From positions 18,130,938 through 18,194,937 of the forward strand of contig JAKZAP010000014.1 in the NCBI GenBank assembly GCA_023053575.1: DNA of 64,000 nt, written 5' to 3'. The position numbers were made by a program, and so were the translations under genes. Shown one piece after another: positions 21,756 to 34,200 of this stretch. The stretch is from Branchinecta lynchi (taxonomy: Eukaryota > Arthropoda > Branchiopoda > Anostraca > Branchinectidae). The notes under the pieces were generated by a model. The model had not been told where the DNA came from. It ran no database searches and saw only the letters and a list, made by a program, of their open reading frames with translations. Every line of letters starts with the position of its first letter. Position 1 is the first letter of the stretch.

Positions 21756-22046
21756 CAGAGGCGTTACTAGCCAAAATGTTTGAGGGAGGGCCAGGGGAGG
21801 GCAAGGTATTTACTGAATGGCTGGTCATTTTTACCGACTGTTTTAAAATGACTATTATTGACACAAAATGACTGTGTTTACGAAAAATTGGCTGATATTA
21901 AGAAAAACCACTATTCTTAAGAAAAATCGCTATTTATAAATTACAAGAGCTATGAGCTAATATGGCACTTGATACGAGTAGGTGGTACCTAAAAAGCAGA
22001 CATGTCAATTACTTATCTACGTATCTAATCGTATCGCACATATCTA

Positions 22047-22704
22047 CTGGAGCCTATACTATTTCCGTCTGTTTCTATTTCCGTCAGCACCGGACGGAAT
22101 TAGTTTTCTAGCTTAGATGTACCTTAGATGCACAACAACCTGTCTAAAATAGTTAAACCTGTTGAAAGATGTGTGTTTAATATCATATTCACTGATAAAT
22201 CTTTCTAAATTCAGATATTTAGGCACTGTTGTGACGGAAATAGAATCACGGCATCCCGCATTGTTACAGTACAAGAGAGTCGACGTCAATTTCTGTAAGT
22301 CAAAAACAGGCCAAAAAGACAAAGATCTTCTCTGTTTAAAACACTAAATGTTTTTCAAATATTGAATTCATGTTTATTTCTAACAATCATACAGTTTACT
22401 TTCATATTTTTCCAAGTACCTAGGTTAAACAATGATTACGTGATGGAAACCAAATTCCGATGACCAGCCGTAACGGTAACAAAGTCCCCCGAAAATGTTT
22501 GCTTCATCACAGAAAATCATGTACTGGCAACGCACATTGCACGCTATTATCTCGTGAGAAAATCTAGGATGAAGAAGAAGAAGATGGCTTTCTTTTGATA
22601 TATTGTTGACCTTTTTTGGAAATTTCTGTGGTGAGAAAAAGACAACCAAAGCTGACCAATAGAATAGACAGGTTAACTTCTGACGGAAATAGTATAGGCT
22701 CCAG
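22047..22704. mobile_element. TA-flanked element with perfect terminal inverted repeats
   Basis: It begins CTGGAGCCTATACTATTTCC and ends with the exact inverse; 23 bp match without error, with TA on both sides. It is 658 bp long with no transposase. The minus-strand frame inside (22649-22425) has no motif. TA plus perfect ends suggests a recent Tc1/mariner-like MITE. Confidence 0.82.
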
Positions 22705-22719
22705 TACGTATCTAACCAG

Positions 22720-23640
22720 ATCGTATCGGGGCTCTGTGGGGGGAGTTGGAGGGTGTTCCCTAGAATTCCGGTGATCGCCAGTTACGATAGTTCCAGCTAT
22801 TCTAAGAACAATGAAACTTTGCAGGCCTATAAATGACTTAAGGACCCGACATAATGCCCTAGGAAAACTTGTGTTCCTGGATCCGATCTTCTTTGAGGAG
22901 TTGAGGGAAGGGGAATCTGGAAATCACTGGCTTCTGTAAGCTGCGAACGGGGTCCGATTCGAGTGAAATTTTATGGGTGATAAGAACTGATGACCTAGAC
23001 AAGCAAACATGCGGGCATGTTTAGGAGAGTTGGACGAGGGGGAGGGGATACAGAATGGGATGCAAGTTGGACAGAATGCGGCCTTGATTTGTTATTTGGT
23101 GTCTGGATCGGGTCTTGTCACAGTAGGGGATGGGTGTGAAGTGGGAACCGGAAACTTGCAGATAGGCTATGTCAGAGATGGGACATATATGTTTCAGATT
23201 CGTATTCAGCCACAGAGGAGGGAGCTGGAAGGGGATTCCCGGAAACGTTTTGGCGCGCAAAGGGGTCAAACAAGTGGAGCGACTTTAGTGAAACTTCAAA
23301 TGTAGAGAGCTCACATGCCCTAGATGACATATTTTGGGATCCGAACTGGATCCGACCACGCTGGGGGAGGGGGTGGAAAAATTAGGGGAAGTTCCCAAAA
23401 AACGCTCAGATGTGAGTGAAACTTTATAGGTGGTAAGAGAGAATGCTTCAGATGATCCATTTAGTAGTCCGAAGTCCGAACCAGATTCGGACTCGGTAGG
23501 GGATGTTGGAGGAGCGTACCGGAAACTGTGTGGCATGTGTAAGGACCAAACGAATGGATCTTTAGGGTTGAAACTTAGAACATAGAAAAGTCATTTGACC
23601 TCGGTGATCCGAGGCAACAGAAATGCTCAGACTTTAGTAA
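22720..23640. repeat. Phrase-repeat block
   Basis: Same vocabulary as the other arrays: GTGGGGGGAGTTGGAGGG, AAACTTTGCAGGC, GGACCCGACA, TGAAACTT..GGGTGG, GACTGGATCCGACC. Units are diverged. The open frame at 23009-23305 is repeat-derived. Confidence 0.75.
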
Positions 23641-23739
23641 AACTAGATATCCTATTTCTAGGTCCGAACAGCATTTTTAGATGGCGGGGTATTTTCGTTT
23701 CTTGTCTGCTCTTTAGGTACCACCTACTCGTATCTTTGT

Positions 23740-24540
23740 ACGTAAGAAATCAAATTCCGCAAAGATTTGGCGGGCGCAAATTTTTCCGGAAAGATACAGA
23801 TTTTAAAAAAAATCGCCGACTGTCCTTAGTTCAACTTGTTCTGGGTACAGTGAAGCTTCGCTTTTTAGCTAAAGTTGAAACGAAAAGCCGAATATGTGAA
23901 TTTAAATATATTTATTTACGTCAAAGGAACAATCTCAACAGATGCATTACAGTTAGTTTTGCACAAAATTTCGCCTGCGCCGCATTTTGTAGTATTCTCT
24001 ATTTGGAAGAAAGGTGTATCATTTAGTTTTCGTTTTACGATAAAAATTCTTCGGGTTTTAAACACGTTAAAAGCCGGAAATTGTATGGTACTACGGCTAA
24101 ATTTTTCCGGAAAAAAAAGGCCGATTTGAAAAATTCCGCCTGTGGCGCTTTGTTTAACTTGTCTTGGTACAGTGGTCGGAAGCTTTTTAGAAAAAGCTAA
24201 AATGAAAAGCCAAATATTTTAACTTTAATATATGAAAATTTTGTAGTATTCTTTATTTGGAAGAACGTTTTTCATTTAGTTGGCGTTTTAAGATTGAAAT
24301 TCGTGGGGGTCTGAAACACGTTAAAAGCTAGAACTTGTATGGTAGGTATTGCTAAATTTTTCCGGGAAAAAGGCAGATTAAAAAAATTTCGCATGTGCCG
24401 CTTAGTTTCACTTGTTCTTGGTACAGTCGTTGGAAGCTTCGCTTTTTAGTGAAAGCTAAAATGAAAAGCCAATTATATGAACTTTAATATACGAAATGAC
24501 ATCAAAAGAATGGCGGGAAATGTAAGCCCTTTTTTCGGCA
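23740..24540. repeat. About 327-bp tandem units related to 1453-2400
   Basis: It shares GAAGCTTCGCTTTTTAG, TGATGCATTACAGTTAGTTT, AAACACGTTAAAAGC and TTTTTCCGG with the element at 326-2472, and the same right end GACGTCCCCCC..AAGGCTAGTGACGCC. Confidence 0.8.
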
Positions 24541-24609
24541 CATTTTTTAGTCCGTCAGCACAAACTGGACGTCCCCCCCCCCAAAGGTAAAAGGCTAGTG
24601 ACGCCCCTG

Positions 24610-24946
24610 TGTACTGAGGCCCTTGCAAGGGGTATGCGAAGGTAACAAAATCGATTCAGAAAGCTTCAAAATTTTACCTGGCTCATTTTGATTGCCGAAA
24701 GCCTAAAACTACCAGCAGAGGCACCACTAGCCAAAATGTTTTTTGGGAGGCAAGGTATTTTTACGGGTTCTAGATTTTTACGGCTGGTCATTTAACCAAC
24801 TATTTAACAAAAATATTTTATGAAAAATCTTAAATTATCCTTTATGACAATAAATATCGTCTTTTTCACGTTCTGAAAAAGGGGGTACGCAACCTTTTCG
24901 AACCTTAATTAGGGGTACGCGGTAGGCAAAAGGTTGGGAACCACTG
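24610..24946. mobile_element. Third, left-truncated copy of the CAGTGGTTCCC hAT element
   Basis: Homologous to 14240-14935: CAAGGGGTATGCGAAGG.., ATTTTGATTGCCGAAAGCC, the nested passenger start CAGAGGCACCACTAGCC at about 24716, and the right end GGTTGGGAACCACTG. The far left end is missing or displaced by the hAT-bounded block before it. Confidence 0.78.
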
Positions 24947-25030
24947 TTCTAGATGGTTGTCAGGAAAAGGATATGCTTATTATGGTTTTGGAATGCTTTG
25001 GTACAAAGTTTTGATTATTTACTTTCACAG

Positions 25031-25288
25031 GAAATGCATGTGCTACAAGGCGTCTTGTGCACCTCTTGAGTCAGTTTAATGGACAAGATCTGGAGAAAAT
25101 AGCAATACGAGATAATCGAAATCAGGTCACTTATGGAGAGGTACAGAGAAATGCTGTTAAAGTTCAGAAAGCTCTATCAGACCTTCTCAGGGAACAAGGA
25201 CAAGGAAATAGTAACATAACTTTTTTGACACCAAACGATGCTCGTTATGTGTTTACGAAGTTTGGCATTTGGCTTGGTGGTAATGTTG
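25031..25288 (+). CDS. ACSF3: ACSF3 coding exon (first recognised)
   Basis: TTTCACAG acceptor and GTAAGT donor, 258 nt. It enters in phase 1 (two bases complete a codon). Readable segments are LVHLLSQFNGQDLEKIAIRD, VTYGEVQRNA and ITFLTPNDARYVFTKFGIWL. These correspond to the N-terminal part after the transit peptide. The phase shows that at least one further upstream coding exon exists. Confidence 0.9.
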
Positions 25289-28200
25289 GTAAGTGGGAAC
25301 ATTTATTTTTTTCTGTATCTTAAACTTTCTTGAAATAAAAACTAAGCCGCAGTAGCAATTTTGCAATGGAAATATAAAAATAATTCGAAACGGAACAAAA
25401 AGTCCTAGGATATTCTTCAATGGAGAGTATTTCTAGCTGATTTTTTTCATTTTGAGTTATTTTTAGGTATGGCTTCCTCAGCTTGGCTGAAGGAGTATTT
25501 ACTTGCATTGGATGTCTTTAAGGTCTGTACATCCGTAAGCCTTCGAATGAAACCAGTGTAAACTAACATTCAATACACATAAAAACAAAAAGTAAGTGTA
25601 GTATACATAGAAAAAAGAGAGTGAAAAAAGTCAAACAACATTCAGGGAGGCGAGAATCCCCTCCCCCCCCCCCTGCACGTGATGCCTCCGGATGCGAAGG
25701 AGTCCGTCCGTCGGTCTGCCGGTCGGTCTGTCCAGGTTTTGCTAGCTCGGGCACTTCCACATAAGCTAGGACGATGAAACTTGGCAGGCATATCAGGGAC
25801 CCCAAATGATTAAGTTGGAAATAGTCAGTTCTTCGATCCGATCATCCGGGGGGGGGGGAGGGAGTGGAGGGAGGGGGGAATCCGGAATTTTTTTTTACGT
25901 ACGACCTGATGCTCAGATCTTAATGAAACTTGATACATAGAAAGACCTCGTGTCTCAGACGTCCCTTTTTAAATCCGGTCCGGATCCAGTGACATTGGGG
26001 GGAACAGGAAATCTTGGGAAACGCTTAGAGTGGAGAGATTGGGATGAAACTTGGTGGAAAGAACAAGCACGGGTCCTAGATACGTGATTGACATAACCGG
26101 ACCGGGTCCACTCACTGTGGGGGAGCTGGGGGGGGGGGGGGGTCGAATTTGTAGTGATTCCGCGATTTCAGTACTTCCTGATGCGCTAGGACGATAAAAC
26201 TTGGCAGGCGTGTCAGGGACCGGAACAGATTTACTTGAGAATAGTCGTTTCCCCGATCAGACATGGAGCGGATCCGGTGACTTTGGGGGGAGTTGGAGGG
26301 GGAACCGGAAATCTTGCGAAACGCTTAGATTGGAGGGTTTGGGTGATTCGGATGAATCTTGGCGGGAAGAACAAACACAAGTCCTAGATACGCGAATGAC
26401 ATAAAACGGACAGGATCGCGTTACTGTGGGGGGGGGGGCCAGATTTCTAGTGATCCCGCAAGTTCGGTAGTTCTTGATGTGCTAAGACGATGAAATTTGG
26501 CAGGCTTGTCAGGGACCCGAAGAGGTTGACTTGATAATGTAGTTTCCCGACCCGACCATCGTAGGGGGAGTGGAGCGATGGGGAATCCGGAAAATTGAGT
26601 AGTGCGCGCTCAGCTATTGAACGGGTGATCGGATTTAAATGAAACTTGATATTTAGAAACACCTCGTGCCTCAAGCGTCCCATTTTAACTCCGGACTGGA
26701 TCTGGTGACACTGGTGAGGGGGGGGGGAGTTTGAGGGGGAACCGGAAATATTTGGAAACGCTTAGAGTGGAAGGATCGGGATGAAACTTAGTGGGAAGAA
26801 CAAGCATTAGCCCTAGGTACGTAATTGACAGAACCAGATCGTGTCGGGGCTCTGTGGGGGAGTTGGAGGGTGTTTCCCGGAATTACGTTGATCGCGAGTT
26901 AGGATACTTCCAGATGTGCTATTGGCGATAAAGTTTGGAAGGCATATTAGTGATCCGACCAAATATACTTAAGGACCCAACACAATGCCCTAGCAAGACT
27001 TCCATTCTTGGATCGAACAATTTTTCGGGGAATTGAGGGATCCGGAAATTACTGACTTCCATAGGTTGTGAACAAATCGTCTGATTCAAGTGAAACTTTA
27101 TGGGTGATAAGAACTGATGACCTTGATGTGAAAAGCATGTGACCGAACCCTATGCGGCCATGGTTCAGGGAATTGGGGGGGGGGGGGGGGGTCAAAACGG
27201 ATGGGCCGAATGGGGTGCAAGTTGAACAGTACCAAGTTTATGCGGCCTTGATTTGTCATTTGGTGTCTGAATCGGATCCGACCAAAGTAGGGGGAGGATG
27301 AAGTGGGAACTGGAAGTTTGAAGATATGCTCCGGTTCGAGTTACACTTGATGGACAGGAAGAGGAGATGTTAGACGCGAAGTTTATGTGTCCGAGTCTTA
27401 TTCGGCCACAGTCTGGGGAGATGGAGGGGGAGTCCCGGAAAGTGTTGTGTCTCTCATAGGGGTTAGACAAGTGGAGTGACTTGAATGAAACTTGGAAAGT
27501 AGAAAGATCGTATGCGTTAGCTGGCCAAATTTATGGTCCGGACAGGATCCGACCACGGTGGGGAGGGGTACCGGAAATTCTCATACCGCCTACTCGTAAC
27601 AAGAGCCATATGAGCTCGTAGCTCTTGTTTCTTCTACTTGGTATATTCGTGAGGGAAGAATTTCCCTCCCCCAAATACGCAACTGTGTCGACAGTTTGAA
27701 TAGAGTCGATTTTTGCACTTGTTTATTAATGGTAACTAGACTTTAGTAGGCTGGAGTCGTTCAATTGCTTAGCAGAATAAGTGCGTAGAAGCTAGCAAAA
27801 ATGTCTGAAATTAGATTGTGTTTTGGGTAGTGTCGAACCTTCTACAATCTGTAGGCTGCTGAAATCTCTATGCAGTTTGTTAATTGCATATTTATGCAAT
27901 ATTTATGCAGTGTTTGTTAATTATTTTGTCACATCTTTGACCCTAGTTGGTCGTATCGTAGTTTAAATAAATAAAAATAAATATTTCCTTTCCTTTCTTT
28001 ATGCTGTACTATTTCTCTTTTCTTGTCCAGTACTTATACTGCTTAATCGTCATCATCTTTGGTTTTTGTTTGTTTGCGATAGGCTAAGAATGCCCGACCT
28101 AAATGTTACCCGGTTATGCTTTCAGTTGGCTCTGTTCATTCGATAATTTATTAGTTGCGTTTTTGCAGACACCATGGTATCTGTCACCACGGTACTGGAT

Positions 28201-31200
28201 CTACAGTTAGTCGTTTTTGCAGTTACATCTGATACCTGATACCACGTGGTATCTGATACCACGGTTGCTCTGCAAAAACGACAATTTCCAAAATTGCGCT
28301 TTTCGAAGTCATCCCAAAGGAAAAACTATCCAGTCACATCACTTAGTGCCAAACTTCTTTCCGACCAATTTGACAAAATCCTAGGCTCTATTGTTGGTGA
28401 TGAGGAAGGTGAGATGACTTTTTCAGATACCACGATGGGACCGTGGTATCTGGATATCAGATACCACGATAACTGCAAAAACGCCTATTGACCGTGCGAT
28501 GAGATACCACGGTAACTGACTTTAGACCGTGGGTAACAGATACCATAGTATCTGCAAATACGCAACTATTGTGAATATTTTAGTTCGTACCACTTACAAC
28601 TCATGTTTTCAGCTGTGCCACTGAGCTCTAGTCACCCACCAAATATGCTCGAGTACTTCATCCGGGACACAGAGTCTGCAGCTGTACTCTGCACAAAAGA
28701 ACATGTGGACAAGTTGCTACCTCTCTGCAAGTCGCTTGGGAAAGTGTTGATAGATATAGATAGTATTCTAGAAGGAAAGGATGACCCGGCAGCTTTGTTC
28801 GTACCATCAGATGCAGAGGATGCCATGATACTGTATACGAGTGGGACCACAGGAAAACCAAAAGGTAAGTGAAACCGTATAGTATATTTTGCACTCTTTT
28901 GGAGAACCCTATTAATACACCAATTCGTTTTATATTCCGCTGGTCGCTGGGTCCTTTTTTTAGAGGGTCCTTTTTTACTATTGCACATTCAATAGTAAAA
29001 CGTTAAAATAGTGGGAGCTCCTTCATGCTTCTCTCCGAATGCTTTGAACAGTTTGGTTGCGTTATTCCTCGCTGACAAGAAATACCGTTTGAAAGGAATG
29101 GTCTCAGAAGGAATTTTCTCTCTAGTTGGTATTTGTATTTGTGTTAGTTGTTAATTAATTAGTTATTTGTTTATTTTTATCTGCAACACCTGAGGTTAGC
29201 ATTTTATTAAATTTCTTTTGCAAATCAATCAGGATTAGCGAAACGTCATTATCTTATGCCCTGTCTGTCGCTTTTATGCAACTTCAGTTTTTCTGCACTC
29301 ATCTCGAGTTAGGGTACTTCCAGATGTGCTAGGACGATGAAAACTGGCAGGTGAATCAGGGACCAGACCAAACTGACTTGGAAATAGTCATTTCCCTGAT
29401 CCGATCATCGGGTGGGGGTGGAGGAGTGGAGGAAGGGGGAATTCGGAATCTAGTGTAGTGCGTAACTCTTGAACAGGTGGTCGGATCTGCATGAAACATG
29501 ACAGTTGTAAAGAGGTCGTGTCTCGGATGTCCCATTCGTGTCCGAACCAGATCCGATAACTCGAGGGGGGGGAGATAGGAGAGGGACCAGAAATCTCGGG
29601 ACAGACTTAGAGTGGAGGGATCGGGATGAAACTAGTAAGAAGGACAAGCACAAGTTTTAGATACATTTTTGACAGAAATGGACCGGATCGGCGCACTGTG
29701 GGGGGAGTTGGAGGTTTTTTTTGGCAATTCCGTTGATCGCGTGTTAAGGTACTTCCAGATGCGCTAGGACGATGAAACTTGGCAGGCATATTAGGGGCCT
29801 GATCACATTGACTTGAAAATAGTCGTTTCCCCAATCCGAACATTGTGGGGGAGAGGAGGGGGACCTTCCTGTCCGGACCGGATCCGGTAACTCTGAGGAA
29901 GGGATAGGAGGGGGACCGGAAATCTCGAGACAGGGTAAGAGTGGACGGATCGGTATGATACTTGGTGAGAAGAACAAGCACAAGTTCTATATACATTTTT
30001 GACATAAATGAATCAGATGGGCGTACTGTGGGCGAGTAGAGGGGGTTTCCTGGAATTCTGGTGATCCCGAGTTAAGGTATTTTCAGATACGCTAAAACGA
30101 TGAGGCTTAGCAGGCGTATTAGGGACCCGATCAGATTGACTTGAAAACAGTCTCTTCCCCGATCTGCCATTCATTGGTTCATCAGACTCGAATGAAACGT
30201 GATAATTGACAAGAGGGCGTCTTTTAGATCAAACGACACAGTTTCATGATGTCCAAGGGCACATGATCATTTGTACCTCTAATTACAAGTGAATTTCTAA
30301 CCTACTTAATGTGCTGATCTTAACCGCAAAGTGAAAAAAAAAAACTTTGAAGGAATGATACAGTTTTAGGAAGGCCAAAGGCCCTTTATCTTTCGGGCCT
30401 CAAGTGTAAGGTTACAAATGCGTTCTTAGTCCCATTTAAATACGTAGCTTAAGTGCACGGTGAAAAAAATACTTTGACTAAAAGATATATTTTCGTGATT
30501 CCCAAGGGCCCGTGCACATTTTGCCTCAAGTGTTTTGCTTGCAAGTGAGTTCTTAAAGTGCCAATTTCAACCGCAAACTGCAAGAAAAAGTTTTAAGAAA
30601 CGATACATTTTTTAAGATCCCGCATGGTGGTTTGTGACTCAAATATTTTGTTTACAAATTCATTTCTAGCCTTCTTAAAGTGCGTATCTTAACTGCAAAG
30701 TGAAAAAAAAGTACTTTTGAGCAGTTCTAGAAAGTTGTCGAGAGACACGGACCGGAAATCGGCGCACTGTGTTGGAGGTGGTTTTCTGGAATTCCGAGTT
30801 ATACCTCCTACAAATGCCATATGAGCTTACAGCTCTTTTTGTTCCAGTTCAGAACCTCTGCATCTAACTTGGCTAAAACTTTCGTTCAGACAATGCTTGC
30901 CTGATGAAAAAAACCTACTGGCTAATTATGTTGTGTCAACAATACGACATGCACTATTGTGATCATAAAACAGGTTATTTTTTGCTGAGTTTTAACCCCC
31001 CCCCCCCCCCCCCTCTAAGTCCTTGAGTCTTACTCTTTCCGTCGCTGACAAGGACCGTTTCTAAGGACTTGTCTCGTAACCATTTACAAACTCGAGAGAG
31101 CTACCCCCAGTTCGAACAGCCATCGACTGGTGCGATTTTGAAATTCGATAACTTCGCAGTTTGATTCCAGTTGAGAACCTCTACGCCTAAGAGCTTGGTC

Positions 31201-34200
31201 ACAACTGGCTCATTTCTGCGCGGGATTAGGCTCCGAAGTGATCACACTCAAGAGAATTCTAAAAAAAAAAAAAAAAAAAAAAGAACAAAATACGCCTAAT
31301 TCTGAATGTTGTTGTTTTAAATTCAGGAGATCAACTAGAATGAAATTCTAATTATGTTACAGGAAACAGACTGGTATTTTTTTTACTATTGACTATAAAT
31401 AATATAAATAACTTTTTTTTCACTTGAAAAGAAGGAAAAAGACGTCTAACAGATGCTTTCTTTGTTATTTTTAAGTAGAAAACAAAAATTGATGTGATTG
31501 ATTGCATTTTGACATCTGGAAACTCTTTACCTTTCTCCCCAAATAACTTGGGTTAATCCTATGATGCTGAAAACAAATCATGACAGTTCACAATACCCCA
31601 ACATAATTAAAACTAAATTTTTCAAAACTGGTCAAGTTTCGATTTTAAACCCCTAATTGCAGTCTGTTCATATCCCCAAGCTATGCCATTATCCCCAAAC
31701 GTCACGTACCCCTAAGGATTTTCAGAACCTCACCGGCGACCGAACCAATCTGCGCAGATTTGTAGATTCGTTTTCAGCCGAGAAATCTGCGCAGATTGTT
31801 AAATAGGCGGCGTTTTGAGCCCAGTTTAACCAGGCTCTAAAACTCTGCCAAGACAGTTTATATACATACAGTACTTGTGTAATGACAAAAAAAAAAAAAA
31901 AGACGTCTTCATTCTGATTCAGCTCTTTTAATGTAGGTGTTGTCATCTCGCACGCCAACCTGATATCACAAGTTGGATGCCTCCTTGACTCCTGGGGGTG
32001 GAGCTCTAAGGACCAGATACTGCACACGTTACCACTCCACCATACCCATGGCATTGTGAATGCACTGCTATGCCCGCTAGCAAAAGGAGCTAGGTAAATA
32101 GGTCAGTTTACTTATGTAAAAAGTAGCTTGATTTCGAAATTTTAACATCAGATTTGTGATTGGTCAATCGAGTCTACTCTCTCGCCAATACTTTTGTGTC
32201 CATTCAGATTTTATTCCTCCCAAATTTTGCATTTGGATTTCCCTTCCGAATTCATATTTCCTCCAAACTTCAGATACAATAAAGGTATATTTATTTGAAC
32301 GTTTGTTGACTTCGAACAGTACCATTTTCATAATCATGCTGTGACGAAAAGTCAACAACCAGTTTGCCACATCAGCTAATTAAGTGCCTCTGAGAACGCC
32401 TGAATAAATGTTCTGGATCTTCATTCTACCATTTAGCCGGAACTGCACTGTTGAAATTTAAGTAACTGTTCAAAGATTTACCAGAAGGGTTGATGTTTTT
32501 TTATTTATTTTTTTTTTGTATTTTTTTTTGTATGCTATGGCCCTCGGGCTCTAAGCAAATATATCATATCATATCATACCTCTTCTTGGTTGAGAGTATG
32601 ATGAAATTTAAACAAGCACACTGCTGTACTCATTCCAGTACCTCTGAAACCCCGAGGATGCCGAGAATGTCGTGAGACTGTTGGCTCTGTCTCATGCCTT
32701 AGTTGCGTTTTTGATCAATACCGTTTTTGGTCGCCGGTCACAGTTTCTTTATCCTTCATACTCTGACCTTTGAACCTCGTGAGCTAGCAAGTTCGAAGTT
32801 TGCTTGAAACGTTGAAGAAACTGCGACTGGGCATGGATCGCCGGAGTCGTAGAAACACTAGTTGCGTTTTTGATCGAAGTTTTGTTCGCGTTCGCTTAGC
32901 CGGTTGCTTAATTTCCGTTTTTGAACGCCGTATAAGTTCACCGTTTGCTTAATTAGTGTTTTTATGACTCTGCGATCCTTGCCAGGTCGACGTTTTTTCG
33001 ACGATTCAAGCAAACTTCGAACTTGCTAGCGCACGGCTTTCGACGGTCAGAGTTTGAAGGACGAAGGAACTGTGACCGTCGACCAAAAACAGTATTTAAG
33101 CAGAGACCTTTGAGGTTGAAGGTAACTTTAAACTTCGGTCAAAAACTAATTAATTAATACTAATTAAGCGAACGGTGAACTTCGACGGCGTTTGAAAACG
33201 GAAATTAAGCAACCGGCTAAGCCAACGGCGAACAAAACTTCGATCAAAAACGCAACTCTTTTCTCTTGAGATTTACTTGTACTGTCTATTCTGGCTGACC
33301 TCCAGGGAACAGGCTGACGGGACGTCTCTCTGATTAGATCGCTAGTAGTAGTAGTAGTAGTAGTAGATTTTTAATTCTAAAAAGTAACTTTCACAGCGTG
33401 AACGCCGAATTTGACTTCTACGTCCAAACATAACTAAACACTCAAATCAATTTGTCAGTCAAATAATAATTGCAACATAATTCGTAACAAATTCATCAGT
33501 CGATGCAAAACTTAACTACCACAATTTACACGATAGGCTCATTCGGCGAACATTTTGCCAAAAATGCTAGATGTCTATGGTCTACATCATGGTCAGTTTG
33601 ATGTCCTGAAACAATTCAACATTGACGTTAGGATGGGAAAGCGTTAAATTTAATATATATTTAAGTTACGTTAAATTTAATGGATTAATCGAATTAGGCT
33701 GGAGAATAAATGACATGTTGGCTATGTCCCCAGTTAAATAATTCAGTCGAACGTCCTAAAATAATCTAAAGCTGGGAACAAATTAGGACACTATAAGAAA
33801 TATATATCCGTGTAATATTAGTAATTAATGCTGCGATCCAGTTTGTTCACTGAGTGACTAATTAGTATCTAATCACCTATTCACTTTAAGGGTAAGCCCA
33901 AAGCTCATGGGACTTCATTAAATGATTTGAGTTAGTATTTAAACTCCAATGTAATGTGTTTTATTCGTCAATCGTTTGGTGTCTGTTCACCAGTACAGTA
34001 CAGATGTCAACTGTACATAGCTATCGGACCTGGTCCTGTCTATATCCATACTATATGACAGAATTGGTGCCGTGACCAGGATGAGCTACAACGTACCAGC
34101 ACCGTTCCTGATCGCCGACCAGTTTCCAGAGTTACAACGGGAGAAGCGAAGACTACCAGCCATGGATTCAGACAGTAGACGAAAAGATGACCCAGCTAAG

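Larger units (their letters stand above)
21756..24609. mobile_element. Composite region bounded by hAT-type ends
   Basis: CAGAGGCGTTACTAGCC at 21756 and the inverse of CAGGGGCGTCACTAGCC ending at 24609 face each other as in the 326-2472 element. A second inverted pair, about 28 bp (21973-22001 and 23705-23734, GATACGAGTAGGTGGTACC), is nested inside. Contents are a TA-flanked element (22047-22704), a phrase-repeat block (about 22720-23640) and 327-bp units (about 23740-24540). No clear 8-bp duplication could be matched, so the ends may belong to different insertions. Confidence 0.5.

Noticed and set aside
31722..32054. Minus-strand 110-codon open frame
   Set aside because: It is antisense to the well-supported ACSF3 exon at 31937-32093.
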